This document shows positions 22,336-35,329 of a stretch of DNA of 64,000 bases, one piece after another. Within the stretch, counting starts at the first letter, position 1; every line of letters starts with the position of its first letter. The stretch comes from Drechmeria coniospora (Eukaryota; Ascomycota; Sordariomycetes; Hypocreales; Ophiocordycipitaceae): positions 5,739,222-5,803,221 of the forward strand of contig NC_054390.1 of assembly GCF_001625195.1 (NCBI RefSeq), in the 5' to 3' direction. Position numbers and translations under genes: made by a program. The notes under the pieces were generated by a model, which made no database searches, was not told where the DNA came from, and was given only the letters and a program-made list of their open reading frames with translations.

Positions 22336-25300
22336 CAAGTAGTGGGAAGGGGCGAGGGAGCCGGTGACGGATTCGAGATGGGCTGAAGAATCGGTTTCCG
22401 CCGTCGGCAGATTCCTCCATGCGATGCAAGTGTATGCATCGCTTGTAAGTATTCCCACCATGTCTCGGCCCTCATCCCACGGTGCAGATGGCCATTTTAG
22501 GCAGGTCACTCCACTTGTTGACGGATCCTGGAGAGAGCTGCCGCATGCTTAATGGCTCGAAGGATGCAAAAACATAAAGTGCTGACAAATGGGAGATTCG
22601 TTTCGCGGGACCGATTGCGATGATTGATGCGTTCTTCTTCGATGCCAGATCCCTTGAGCAGGTGGCGGCGGACGAGAGTCGAGGCAGGCTTGCGGGCACA
22701 GGCACCAACGCAGGGCGCAGGCCGAACTCCAAAAGGACACGGAAGCGCGGCTTGGGCCAGGGCTGTTCAAGGACCTCGGATGGAACAGTCCAGTCATTTC
22801 TGGGTCCCCCGGTACTCGAATGCCGGACGGACATTGGGCATGACTGCCTTGCTGCGCATGAATGCCTCTCGTACTTGCGGTGCGTGCGGTTCGTAGGCGG
22901 TCGTCGTTGGTATGGAACGGCAGCAAGTAGCTCCATCCACCATGGCAATCGTCTCGGCTTGAAATCACCTGGTCGGGCCTGTCTCTTTTGTCCAATGGCC
23001 GTGATTCCATGTACGGTACTCTGGAGAGCGAGGTCTGGCAGCACGCGGTTGCGAACAAGGCTCCAGAAGTCGCGCGATGACGTCCTTGTCGAAGCAATAA
23101 CGGAGGGAAATGCTGGTGATGCTGTGGTCGCACAACTACTGCGATTAATACGTGGACAGGCACCGTGTTGTGCAGTACACCGTATTACTGTACAGCAGAT
23201 GGGTGTAACGGTAAGTGTAAATGTACTGGTGGCGTGCCGCTTGGGTCCCTGGACGCTACAGTTCGTATTACTTGCTTGTATGCTAGGTACTATGTAAATA
23301 GGTGTACTCCGTAATACTTGTACAACTACAGTATATCACTTAGAAGTTAGAACCCTACTAGGTATTAAGTACTTGCACATATGCACGTACTTGCACCAGT
23401 TCAGTGTGTGCTGTACTGTAAGTAGAGTACCCTATACTCCGTACACGACACCTGCACGGTCCAAGCACGGAGTACAAGTAGCTGGTAATAGTAAGTCTAG
23501 TAGCTACAGTACTTGCACCCCCAGTTGTTTACCATGGTCCGTTGTAGGCGCACCAGGTGTATGTACATACGTACGGAGTAAGTACTTACCGAGTACATTT
23601 ACTCAGGCATGGTTCCTCTTGACTTGTATCTCTACTACTTGTAACTTGTAAGTACAACTAAACCCTTGTAAGCACACGTTCTTCACTGCTCGCACTTGTC
23701 AGTATCACTGAGTGCATCCGTACACTGTAAGTACTGTACTGTATACATGTACTCCGCGCAATACTACAAGTGCCGAGTGCAAGAACCTTGGTTTGCAAGG
23801 ACTACTTTCTATAGGTGAATGCAAGCACATGTACCCGTACTCCGTACAGTACCAGTACATGCATGCAATACTACTTACGACTACAGTACTCGGTGTAGAT
23901 CCATACTGTACATCTACATGTGCTCCGTAGTTGTGAGTACTGTACAGTAATTACAGTACTTTGTTCCATGCGTACATACTTACACCTACTTGTATGTGCA
24001 GTCGTGCATATGCATTTACACAATACAAGTACATAAGTAATATTATACAGCTACTGAAAGTTATTGTAAGTACTGTAGTTAACTGTACAGTAAAGTACCG
24101 TAGTGTACACACCAGTGCGGGATGAAGTCTTAGACGGTGGAGCACCGAGCCTAATACTTACGGTACATGCATATTGCATGTACCGTGTAATACTCAAAGT
24201 ATTCCAAGAACATGTACGGAGTACGAACAAGCAAGTACACCGGCGATTGCATGCAAGTACTTGCTCCTACTCGTACTTATCTGGTATTAGTGCGGTGTAC
24301 CGAGTGAATAATAAATACAGCTTATGGAACTTGCAAATCCAGGCATGGATTCACGCATACTTTCGGAGTGCCTCTGTCGATGTGAAGACTTTGTCGGCGT
24401 GGGCACCATTCTGGTCAATCATTCCTTTCCCTCCTCTACTTACTTATTTACTGTACACACGTGCGTTATTATTGATATGCGCTCTCGAAACTACCCGCGG
24501 TAATTCCTGCACCCGCCACCCCCCCCCTGCCGCACGATCTGTCCTGCCTCCGACCTGTATTGCTTGTACTTACAGAGAGTACTTACTCCGTACTGTAGGC
24601 TCCAAATACGAGTGAGTACTGACTCCCGGTTCTACCAAGTTGGTTTCTGATGGATGATTGCAAGGCTAGGCTGCGACTTCGGCACATGCAAGTACAGTAT
24701 TATTACAATCTTGCCGTGCTTTCTGCGCCTTGGCTGAGTAGTCTTCATTTCGTAATGGTGCCCTAGATCTACTCATGGCTGACCAAGTCTGCCGATCACA
24801 TCACAGACTCCCCTAGCGACGACCCCAGCTCCGACGATGCCATCATCCTCTGTTGCTACCCTACTTGTACATGTACGTTATAGGAGTGTGAAGTTGCGGC
24901 TGTTCTGTTCTCGTAATGAATAGGTACAGTATTAATTAATGCTTTGTGCGCCCCCGGACTGTACTCGGTGAATGGGAGAGCTGCTTCCCGATGGAGACTA
25001 AAACTCCGTCGAGTCAGGATCCCAGTACGTAATGCAATTAATTATCCACGTAAGAACTTCGTTCGGAGTGCTCCGTACGATATTATTAATACTCCGTATT
25101 TGATTGCAGTACTGTACGTACTTACAGTAGTTGTGCAAGTACAGTACTTAATGCCAAGTGCACACCTAAGTATATGGCACACTGCAAGCACTTGTGCCCA
25201 TGTGCACCTACTTACTGTAATAATTACTTGCAGTTCCTACTGTAGTTGTACGTACGTGCCTCGATACCACAAGAATTTCATACAAGCAACTACTGTAGTA

Positions 25301-26572
25301 ATAATTATTACAAACTATTGATGCTTGTGGAACATGTGCACCTACACCCAAGCAAGTAATACAATGTGCATGTCTAGACAAGTCACGATCATGATTGATC
25401 CTTCTTGCACTCCGTAGTTTGGCCCACGCTCATGCATCCCATGGCAATTTTTGGACGCCAAGGTGCGTCGAGTACAGTAATAGAAAGGACGATGATTGGC
25501 TTCGCCCGTGAGCCATATTCCCAACCGATGTCGCTAGGACACTGCCGTCTTCGGCATCTCCCGTGAGACACCGTAAGTACAGAATGTTATGCTGTTTCGT
25601 AAATACAACTGTTATTCATCGCAAATCCTCGCCCTGTCCCCGATCCATTCTTGTTTGTATTGCCAGTCCATGGACTGCAACTGAGGACATGTGTAGCCAG
25701 CGGATGAGTTGATTATACCGGTAGTGTTGTACGGAGTACTCGAACATTATACTCGATCAGCACCGCACCCTCGTCAACAAGCATCGACGTGTACAGTACA
25801 TGTACCAGTACAACTATTATGTGCTCCGTACCATTTATATGCTCCGTAAACCGTACGGAGTACGGAGTACATGTGCCCGACTTTGACGTTACGATCCGAG
25901 TAATGACTCCTCCTCCTCGCACACTGTTAGACCATGCCGTGCTAACGAGTACCCTCGCCACTTATTCCAGCCTACCCATGCCGCGCTAACAGGGACGAGA
26001 AGCCCTGAATAAGTACGGCAAATAGGTGTATACTTATTTGCTTGCAATTTGAAACAGTCAGTTGCTCCTACGATGGCTCTCCCATCCTTCCTACTCCTAC
26101 CTTGAACAAGTACCCTACAAGTACGCCCATGCTCGTATGCGTGGGGAATACTGTACTGTAGAGCAAATGGGTTAATGAGGATGCGAGTCGCAAAAGGAAC
26201 AAAAATCCCTCCCAAGATCTCGGTCACAACCCAAAGATAGCTAGTTGAACTTCGGAAGGAATCGTCACTATGTTCCGTCTGCATAGTTGCAAGTACTCTG
26301 GTATGCACACTGCTTGTACGTGCAGCGAGTAAGTACAAGTATACCCACGGCGCCGGCTTGCCTCTGTTGCCCGGAGACTTGCGCCGTGCCGGTATACACC
26401 TATTTCACTCAGCTTGGCCCATCCAGCGGATGCCGATTCCCAACTTTCGCCCGCTCAAACCATACCTCCTTCCCTGTACACGTATTAGTGGAATAATATT
26501 TCATATTAATCGCAAAGGTGCGTTGATTTCCAAGGCCCTTGGGCGATTTCCCGCAACTAAGTTCATCCCAGC
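22336..26572. other. 4.2-kb gene-free region
   Basis: I see no exon of a recognisable protein. Open frames around 22470-23300 overlap on both strands and carry no family signal. From about 23150 to 25350, and again near 25720-25880, the sequence is dominated by GTAC, TACTCCGTA and AAGTACTT words, including adjacent TACGGAGTA copies near 25852-25870. The right edge should contain the promoter of the secreted-protein gene at 26573. Confidence 0.6.
23150..25350. repeat. Long field of GTAC / TACTCCGTA words
   Basis: Over 2.2 kb, words such as GTACTCCGTA, TACGGAGTA, TACTGTAC and AAGTACTTG recur irregularly on both strands. The copies are separated by unrelated sequence and do not share longer flanks, so this looks like a word-frequency bias and not a family of transposon copies. 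Confidence 0.65.
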
Positions 26573-27927
26573 ATGCTTTCTTTTGCATTGACTCTGGCCC
26601 TGCTTCTTGGTGCGAATGCTGTGCCAGCGCCGTTCAGGGCGAACCCGCTGGCCGGCCAAGTTCAGCCTCTCACCAATGAGCAGGACCGCGATGACTCGAC
26701 CGAGCTCTTGAACAGTGAGACATTCGATTCAAGAGCCATATGCCTGGACCAGCCAAAAGACCACCAGGAATTCTTATCGACCCTGGGAATAAGACAAACG
26801 CTCTCGTCCCAGATTCTTGGCTGTTACCCAGATCTGAATCAGCTTATTCATACCGTATCAGGACCAACGCCCGTCAGTGGCACGGCGAGTGCCTCCAAGG
26901 GCCACGGTAAGTCTACGTAAGATTCCGTTCCTGCATGAAGAACATTTTGCCAACTCAGCATATGGAGATCCGGAGAAAAAATATCAAAATCCGCAAGTTT
27001 GCGCTACAAATATCAACAAATGGGCGTGCATGCACGGCCTCGCATGCAATCTCAACGCCGGAATCCCGACTTGCTACCCGTCATCAACTAGCCAGGGTAA
27101 TGATGGACAGTACTTTGACATGTTGAAAATGCGCGTTAAGCTTGGCAGCGACATACGAGCGGGAACAGGGACAAGAATATATGCATACTTTGGAAATTCG
27201 ACGGATAGCCTCCAGCTAGACGAACTTTTCGACACGCCTTGGTTTGGAGATCAAGCCGAAATCAACGTAGATCTCAATCGCGTGTTTCGGAGCAAAGTCG
27301 TTTCCTTGGATCTTTTGCGTCATGTCAATATCGTGCATCAGAGCGGCCATGACGAGTATCAAGTGCGAGGTAGGTTGGAAAAGATTGCATCCCCGAGCTT
27401 CCGGCTAATCTTTGAGCTGTTCCTAATTCTTGAGAATGTGACTAATTCAACTCGTCGTCAGATATTTCGTTGGAGATTCGCGATGCTCATACTCACATTC
27501 ATTTCAAAAATTCTAGGTGGGAAAACTTGAACCTGTGGTTGCCCCTTGGTGACGAGGAGGCCGAAGACCCGCGTCCCCACCTCAAAGTAGCCTGGCATGG
27601 GGATATAAAGAAGGACGACTGGCAACCCACTCCTCCGAGCAGCATGACATCCCGTAAGTGCATGGAACTTTGAATACAAGTTTGAGAGCGGTTTGACGCT
27701 TATCAAAGTACAGTTTCGCCAGCTCCCGCGCCGAATCGAAGGTTCAAAAACTGCGTTAGTTTCCCCCTACCCTCTGTACTCTCTTGGACTGTTCACGCGA
27801 AAGCGATATGCTAACATAACCGGAAATCACAGTATTTCTCTGTATGCCTCAGGATATCTCATTACCAGTGAAAGTGAAGCAACCGCTAACCATGCTACAG
27901 CCCATACAGTGCTGGTTCCAAGAGTAG
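26573..27927 (+). CDS. Secreted protein of unknown function, possible PLAT-like beta-sandwich
   Basis: Certain exons are 26573-26906, 26959-27369 and one starting at 27462. If the last exon is not spliced again, the frame stops at 27673 (318 residues). Three further intron-like intervals (27654-27713, 27755-27832, 27842-27900) each have GT, a CTAAC- or TTGAC-type branch and AG, and keep the frame open to a stop at 27927 (337 residues, or 334 without a 9-nt micro-exon). I prefer the longer form. The N-terminus is a clear signal peptide (LTLALLLGANAVPAPF). A Cys-containing segment follows (WACMHGLAC). A stretch from about residue 170 has the alternating pattern of a PLAT/LH2-like sandwich (GTRIYAYFGNS, VSLDLLRHVNIV, ISLEIRDAHTH). 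Similar domains occur in secreted fungal effectors, including enterotoxin-like proteins, but no ADP-ribosyltransferase domain is present and no toxin function is claimed. Confidence 0.65.
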
Positions 27928-28976
27928 GAGAGCCAACCAATTGGTTTCTGTGGCATTTTTGTGTGGGTTCATCGTGAAGAAGATCCCTCATTCATTGAGC
28001 TTCCGCGTGTACAGGTTGAAAGCATGAAACAGCATTGGCGATTTGGTTCACAGGATACGTCATAGCTGAAGGCTCTTCGTACTCCAGACGTGATAGTACA
28101 TAAATCTTGTTTTATAGAATACAACCGTTCAGGTTAGAAACAGTACTTAAGTGATATCTCGATCCTCGTATTTTCGTTCCAATAGTCTCCCCATTGCTAG
28201 TGGCGACTTGAATCGACGAAATTATATCCAGTCTACTCATTGTGAGTTGAATGAGTTATCCCCGTTCTTACTGTACTCTTGCATTGCCTTGGTCTTGCTA
28301 TCACCGAACACCAAGAGCTTCGATACGGGCGTTCATTTGATATGGGGTGGAGGTAAATTTTCCGACCATGCCGTTCTTGCTCCCTACCCTGTGTTGAGCC
28401 AGATCAATTTGATGTGTATGTATGATGGGATTGTAGTCCGCTCGTATGGAATCAAGGTTTGAGTTGAAGGATAGGGGGTTTTGGTCTGTGAGACGAGTCC
28501 AAGATGGAGCATCAGCATGGTCAGGCAGACTCGAGAAAAGGACAAAGGGTTTGCTGATACGGCTAAATACCTTGACACGAGTCAACATGAACCTGCCAGA
28601 ATTGCCGAAATGCGTGGTTCTGTTTCCACAGGTTGGCGACCAAGCAAACTGAACAATCAATGATTTTCGTGTATGACAGTCGTCGGAAGCCGTGATATTC
28701 GTGTTGATCTATTAACAACAACCATAGGCCACCAAGTTGCATCACATGCCTCGAACACAATTAGTCCGGTACACAGGCCTCCATTTCAAGCCTGGTCCAC
28801 GTCAGGTATGGTGATAGCTTCAAAGCAAAGCACTGGATATTTAGCACGGAACTTTCAAAACCTTGGCCCAGCCATGCATGGTGCCATGGATATCTTTAAC
28901 TTTCAGTTTTATAGAGTTTCACCGCATACACTAGTTCCCACTTTGTGACCCTGTCCCATATCTATATGAACTGCCC
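27928..28976. other. Intergenic between convergent genes
   Basis: This holds the 3' flanks of the secreted-protein gene and the IKS1-type kinase gene. Short open frames exist on both strands without family character. No repeat is noted. Confidence 0.55.
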
Positions 28977-31303
28977 TCAGGAGTCGTTACCATGCCAGCC
29001 GGCCCATGCATCTTGAGATGCTACCACACACAACGCCTCCCACCGGTAAGCAACCAAAAGGACAGCAAAATGAAACGCCAATAGCATTGCGCTTTTCCCA
29101 AGTCCTGTGAAGGAGAAAAGTCGATCCATAGCTTCAGTGCCAGCATGCCTATGCATCGCGCCGGCAGGGATGACTGTGGAAGATGGCATCCCAAGGTCCA
29201 AGGCGGCAACAAAAATCAAGGGCACGCTCACTTCGAGGCGAGCAACGTAAGGCCAGCACGGTCGTCCGAGAGTAGCGAGCTTGACAAGGAAGAGACTTAA
29301 GCGGCCGACATAAGCCAACCATCCTTGCCTAAGTCCCACGAGGGAGGAAACACGATGGAGGGCAACCTCGGTTTGGTACTGGAGCTCTTCCGCCCTTGAG
29401 CGAGGGGGTGCCATAAGAAGTGGTGGGCTGAACGGCCGGTTACTTTCTGCCCTCGACCTTTTGTCCATGTCCGAGACTTCCTGGGGAATGTGATGGTTTT
29501 CTTGGGCATCTACTGCGATGTATCTACGCCGCTGCGAAAGGCCAGACTGTGACAGAGCGGAAGCGTTGCCGTTTGGTGGATGCGAGACACCGACATCACT
29601 CGTTTCAGACCAAGAAGTGGCCTTGTCAGTCGAAGGAGAGTAATTCCGACGCTGATCATTGAGTGGCTCTAAATATTCAGTAAGGAGGGGGCCTTGGACG
29701 TATGGGATAGGCAGGACGTACCAAGCACTGGTTCAACAGAGGGGACAGGGGAGTCCAGGTGTTGCACCCGGTTTCCTCGCAGAGAAGAAGTGGGATTCAA
29801 CACTCCACCACCTCTAGTGAAACCGTCAAAATTGGTCTCGCTTCTCATGGCAAGCAATACTTCACTTGCGCTAGGACGCTCCACAGGATCCAAGGCGAGA
29901 AGCCTCTTAAGCAATCTGTATAGCCTTGGCGGCAAGTCCGGTCGTTCTCGTCGCTCGTCTTGGAATCCTTTCCAGCTTGTTATTTCAGCGCGAAGCTGCT
30001 CGATGTCTTCCAGCTCCTCCTGTATGGCGTTCGCTCCGTGGTACGGCAGCCTACCAAAACACATAAAGTACAAGATCATGCCCAGGGAGAACATGTCCGA
30101 TTTGGTAGTAAAGTTTCCATAACGTCCATTGGAGTCCATCTGAAGTACTTCCGGGGCACAGTAGGAGATGGTGCCGGTTGATCCGGTTGACTTGCGCACC
30201 GCATTTTCAGGTTGCACTTCTCCAAAATCACTGATGAGACAAGTCATCTTGCCGCCTACCTTGTGCAGGAGACAATTGCTCGGTTTGAGATCGCGGTGGA
30301 CATAGTTGTTCTCGTGTAGGTGGGCGACACCGGAGGTGATGTCTTTGAAGAGTGAATAAATGTCCTCGAAGAGAAGCTGGGGTCGCTGCACGAGGTTCCG
30401 TGGTGGCTCAGCTTGGCCCTTGGATCGGCGACGCATCTGGGCCTTGAGCTCCTCCTTGGTGGTTTCTCTCGCTGCTCCACCAACCAGGTATTGGTGGAGG
30501 TCACCACCATTGCAATACTGCTGAAGTATGAAAGCGCACGCGACGCTGGGTCCGAACCTGCTCAGCTTCACGTCCTCGAGCCAGGCGTGTCGGTAGGATA
30601 CCAGGTTCGGGTGGGACAATTTCGCAAGGAGCTCGACTTCGATGAGCACCTTTTCGAGCCAGGCGTGATCGTCCCCAACAGGGACTCTTTTGCAGGCGAA
30701 ATGGCCCAGCTGACAGCCATCAATCTGGTGCCTCACAAGCAGCACGACGCCTTTGCCGCCTCTCCCCAAGACCGTCTCCTCCACGAAGAAGGTCTTGAAA
30801 TAGTTGGGGCTGAACGCGTTTCTCCGTATTCTGCTACCCTCGAACTTTCCAGCCCCTGACGCGGTGGAGATGAACTCGGCATCGTCGTCGACGGCGTCGG
30901 GAGCTGGTGTCGAGCGGGTGGAGGACTCGCTAGCGAGGGCAGGCCGAGCAAACCTCCTGATGGGGCTTGACGGACCATTGTCTGTGACGAAACTGTGGTT
31001 TTCGGAACGCAGCATACGAAAGTAATCCGGATTGACGTATTCGTGATTCAGGTCGTATTGCTGTTCGTATGATCGATCGGGCGATGACGAGCGACCAAGA
31101 GGCTGGTGGCAAGTTGGACACTCCGTGCGGCGAATCTCAAGACGGCGAGAGGATGGGTCGCGAACAACGATGGAATTATGATGGCGGCTGGCAAGTAGAC
31201 GATCAGTATCCCGAGTGGCGATGATGCGGTATGGAGAGAACGGCTCGCAGGCTTACAGAACGATCTCGCGGCCCTCGCGAGGGTGATAAGGTATCAGCGA
31301 CAT
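28977..31303 (-). CDS. IKS1-type serine/threonine protein kinase with C-terminal membrane segments
   Basis: There are three exons on the minus strand, 31257-31303, 29722-31187 and 28977-29668, encoding 734 residues. Exon 1 gives MSLIPYHPREGREIVL, a hallmark start of fungal IKS1 kinases; reading through it without splicing meets a TAA at once. A CPTC pair follows near residue 45. The kinase domain has the Gly loop GRGGKG near 157, the lysine in FACKR near 182, the catalytic loop HRDLKPSN near 313, DFGE near 336, and the APE motif as CAPEVLQ. An insert of about 40 basic residues (KEELKAQMRRRSKG) interrupts the domain before the catalytic loop. After a Ser-rich linker, exon 3 contains two or three hydrophobic helices (VSVPLIFVAALDLG, AMLLAFHFAVLLVAYRW). 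The yeast relative was found as a putative kinase linked to IRA1 suppression; substrate is unknown. Membrane anchoring is inferred. Confidence 0.9.
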
Positions 31304-31827
31304 TTCGAATATGGCGGCAGATGCAGTGGCAGAAGGGTCATCGTGGGAGGCACTGAGGCGCGTCAGAGGAACAGCAATCGAGGAGTTATCTCGGCGGCGA
31401 CGTTGCAGGTCAGCATCATTGGCAGCTGTGACGTATGTAGGTCGAAAGGGACGTTGAAGCTTGTGCTAAAAGTAAGCGGGTTTGAGAGCAGGTGGGGGCG
31501 ACGGAGCGCTGGGACGATGCGGCCCCAACGCTAGCCTGTACCTGTCTAACAGTGTCTATCCCTGGAACAAGCCACTCTCAGATTCGCCCGCCAGACGCAA
31601 TGCAGCAGAAAAATAGCCAAATGACGAAGGACGGAACAACATCACATCTGCATTTCGCAGAGGTGCTTCTGAATAAAGGACTGTGTATTCTGTTTGATTC
31701 ATGTTCATGCTGGGCTTCCTAGCCTTCATCACATGGTGATACCACCAAAGCACTCGCACTCCTTCGGTTCCACGAACGTCAACATATCCTCGCATCAATT
31801 TCCGCCAGCTCGCCATCCCAACATCGC
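31304..31827. other. Intergenic, IKS1 promoter and PYK 3' flank
   Basis: Both neighbours are on the minus strand. No coding exon is recognised in these 524 bases. Confidence 0.6.
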
Positions 31828-33522
31828 TCACTGTCCAATGCCCAGACTCATGGGGTCCGCCTGGACGATTCGCAGCGTGTTGGTGTTGCCCATGCCGCCC
31901 TTCCAGCCCTGGACGACGACAACGGTGTCGCCGACGGTCAGGGTTCCGAGCTCCAGAGCGTGGTTGACGGCCCACTTGATGCGCCTGTCGACGTCTTCTT
32001 GCCAGTTGACCTTGTCGAAATCTGGCTTGGCCTCGGGGAAGAGGAAGGGGTATACACCACGGTACAGGTGAGTGAAACGCGAGGTCGTGGCATTTCGAGT
32101 CACCATGAAGATGGGGCAGACCGGGCGGTACTTGGAGAGCAGCCGGGCCGACTCGCCCGACGTGGACAGTACAATGATGCCGCCGGCGGTGAGGTCGAGG
32201 GACGCACGAACTGCGGCCATGGCGCACGACTCAACCGTTCGAACGGGACGCTTGACCAAGGTGCATAGCTCCTCAAAGTGGGAAACGTAAGGGATCGAGT
32301 TCTCGGCCTTGAGGCAAGCCTCGTGCATCTCGCGGACGGCCTCGACGGGGTAGCTTCCCTTGGCCGTCTCACCCGAGAGCATGACGCAGTCGGCACCGTC
32401 GGTGATGGCGTTGCCGACATCGCTGATCTCGGCCCGCGTGGGTCGGGGGTTCTTGATCATGGACTCGAGCATCTGCGTGGCACAGATGACAGGCTTGCCG
32501 GCAATGTTGCACATGGCGATGAGCTTCTTTTGGGCGGCAAACACCTCGGCGGCGGGGATCTCGATGCCCAGATCGCCGCGGGCAACCATGACGCCGTCGG
32601 TTTCGTCCAGAATCTCCTTGAAGTTGTTCAGGCCCTGGCGGTTCTCGATCTTGGCAATGATCTGGATCTGCTTGCCCTCGTCACCGAGAACGGCACGGAT
32701 GTCCTTGATGTCTTGTGCGCGGCGAATGAAGGACGCGAAGATCATGTCCACCTTGTTCTTGACGCCAAACTTGAGATCGGCCTTGTCCTTTTCCGAGAGG
32801 GCGGGAAGATCAACGTCGGTGTTGGGCAGGTTGACACCCTTGCGCGAGGAGATGAAACCGTTGTTGCGAGCGCGGACCTCGATCGTCTTCTCGTCCTTGA
32901 TGCTGAGCACGTCAAAGGCGAGAACACCGTCGTCGACGTAGATGATGCGGCCAGGCTGGATGACCTTTGTGATGTTCTTGTAGTCGACATACCTGGCATG
33001 GACATGAGCGGAGAAGTGGCTGGCAGCCAGCGAGGCCGCGTCGGGTGGGCGAAAGGAGATGCATGCTTACATGTTGTCGGTGTCGCACGACGTGGCGTAC
33101 TTGTCATCGGTGGTGATGTTCAAGACCTTGCCAACGGCGATGGGGAGATCCTCATCGTTCTTGGTGTTTCCGGTGCGGATCTCGGGGCCCTTGGTGTCGA
33201 GGGCGATGGCGACGGGGCGGCCGGGGTGTGTATCGACAGCCTTGCGGGCATTGTCAATGACGGACTGGTGGTACTCGTAGGAACCGTGTGAAAAGTTCAT
33301 GCGGACGACGTTAAGGCCCGCATCGCGCAGTCGATTGATGGCCTCGACCGAGTTGGTCTTGGGGCCGATGGTGCAGATGATGGATGAGCGACGATAGTTG
33401 CGCTCGGGGCTGTAGGCGGTGTCGAGAGAGGCCAGCCAGTTGATACGGCCTCCGACATCGAGATGGTCCTGCTGAGTGCTGGCCATGTGGCTAAATGAGC
33501 GCGAGCGAGTTGGGGCGGCCAT
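31828..33522 (-). CDS. Pyruvate kinase
   Basis: There are two exons, 33071-33522 and 31828-32992, encoding 538 residues with one 78-nt intron. The enzyme transfers phosphate from phosphoenolpyruvate to ADP in the last step of cytosolic glycolysis. Landmarks are [33 protein letters not shown], the active-site signature [10 protein letters not shown] with its Lys near 265, [35 protein letters not shown] and MLSGETAKG. The C-terminal effector-binding domain is complete and ends in DPMSLGIGQ. Two ATGs are possible: 33522, or 12 codons downstream ([11 protein letters not shown]), which is the more usual fungal start. The gene lies just downstream of the IKS1 gene on the same strand. Confidence 0.97.
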
Positions 33523-35329
33523 GTCTGATGGTGGGAAGAGCAGTCAGAACGGTGGTTTACCGAGGAATTTTTGTAAACCCGCTGACGTCTGGAGGTGGTT
33601 CAGGTGGAACACAAGACGCCTTGGCTGAGGTTGCTGCCTGTCAGACGCCGAGAGGCAACGATGGCGGACTTTTGCGGATTCGTTGAGACACACCTACACA
33701 ACTTGGCCTGTTTGCGCTCTTGAAACGACAGGGAAACCGTTTCCACGCGGGAGAATGGTTTTCAGAGGAGTCGAAACGGAATTGGCGTCGACGGTTGGAG
33801 AGTCAACAGCAGTTCTCAGAGTGCAGGATGGACGGTGCAGGAAGGGGAGAGCGGGAGTGTGCAAAGGGGAGGAGTGTGAAGCCTGCGTGGAGGTGCTAGG
33901 TCGGTAAGTATACTACATGTATTACTGTACTTGTACTGTAAGTAAGTAGATACTGGTGGTGCAGGCCGTGCTGCATGGGTGTACGTACTTAATGGGTCTC
34001 TGGCACAGAAAATGCCCCGCCTCACAACTTTGATTTGGCCGAGAACGGTGACGCCAAAATCGTTATCTACATGTACAACGATTTCATTCTGGCTGGGTTG
34101 ACGTTTGTTCAACTTGAGTAAATACGGTCAATCGTCGTCAAAAGAGAGCAAATTAATTTGGATGAATGTTTTCTTGGGACAAGCATAAGCGCTGACCACA
34201 CAACTCGCCTATGTTGGCGTAGTTCTCGCCAAACGCTGGAGTGCTTGTGAATGGCATTTAGGTTCGTATGCAACAAGCCCGAGACGATGCCTCGCTGCTA
34301 ATACCAAGGTACCTACATCTAAAGGGGGGGAGGGGCGCTGTTGAGGGACACTCGAGCGCAATATTAGCATCTCTTTCTCATCCAATGGAACATGATCTGT
34401 AATGGCCAGGAGGGATTGGCTTCTCCTCGACCCCGACTGGAGCGGATTCTGGTTCTCAACAATACCTCCATGAAGTCTCCCGCACAACCAGCATAGAAAA
34501 ATGGTGTCCACCTGTACTTGAGTACAGTACAGTAATTACAACTAAACTACGGGTACTCCGTACTCCACAGCATGTACTTATTTCGTACCTTGTACTCCGT
34601 AAGTAAGTATAGTATTACTTACAGTGCAGAGTACTAGGTACTTACGGAGCACTCCTTGCACCAATTGGAGGTCCATCTGATCACTACTACTGTACAGTAC
34701 TTAGTACTGGTGCTGCAGCTTGCATATCCAACGACGTCACTCCAACTCTATTGACATTCTCTCCCCTCATTTAGAGTGGTGCTGGCTGATGATATTCGAG
34801 TAAATCTGCTGCTAGTAATACATGCAGAGTACAAACTAAGAATGTTCACTGTAGGCAGAGTAATTATAGCATACTTTAATACAAGAACTTTGCTCACTAT
34901 GGTGCTTGAAAAGGGCCTAGCCACTCATGAAAGTTAGTACGGTACGCAAGTTCCTTACACTGTACTGCGTACGGAGTACTTGGTGCGAAGTATTATACTG
35001 TACTGTAAATTACTCCGTACTTACAGTACTTACTGTATGCACAAACTGGTCGCCGCTGGTGTGTCGCTGAGTCAGCAGTAGAGCAAGCGTTGATGCCTGA
35101 AGCCAAAACATCCTCACGTGGGGGTGGGGTGCTCTCCTCTCCTGGCCAACGGTGCATGATCGGAACGTCCGACGACCAACACAAGTGAACTCAGCACCTT
35201 TGGTTCATTTCACTACGACCCTACCACCGCCACGACAGAATCCGCTGCACATATTTGACTCCAAGAAAGCAACTGCTGCTCACCCTTCGTCTCCTCTCGA
35301 CTCGTTGTTCGCCAACTGCACTATCCACG
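33523..35329. other. Intergenic between PYK and ATG44 promoters
   Basis: The genes diverge, so both promoters are here. About 33900-34000 and 34500-35040 are rich in GTAC and TACTCCGTA words. The last 150 bases before 35330 are C/T-rich, typical of a filamentous-fungal 5' leader. No protein exon is seen. Confidence 0.6.
34500..35040. repeat. Cluster of TACTCCGTA / GTAC words
   Basis: The cluster contains adjacent TACTCCGTACTCC near 34555, TACTCCGTAAGTAAGTA near 34592, a TGTACAGTAC palindrome near 34691, and TACGGAGTAC near 34970, ending in GTACTTACAGTACTTACTG. Spacing is irregular. Confidence 0.65.

Noticed and set aside
22472..23297. Several 190-225-residue frames on both strands
   Set aside because: They are mutually overlapping, have no domain, and have no splice or leader signals; treated as chance.
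19430..25900. GTAC-rich fields as transposon or MITE copies
   Set aside because: No shared longer core, terminal inverted repeats, target duplications or transposase-like frames were seen.
26573..27927. Secreted protein as an ADP-ribosylating enterotoxin-like toxin
   Set aside because: No ADP-ribosyltransferase domain is visible; only a PLAT-like strand pattern and signal peptide, which are not enough for a toxin call.
32278..33291. 337-residue open frame antisense to pyruvate kinase
   Set aside because: It mirrors the G+C-biased codons of PYK, has no family character, and the sense strand is a clear conserved enzyme.
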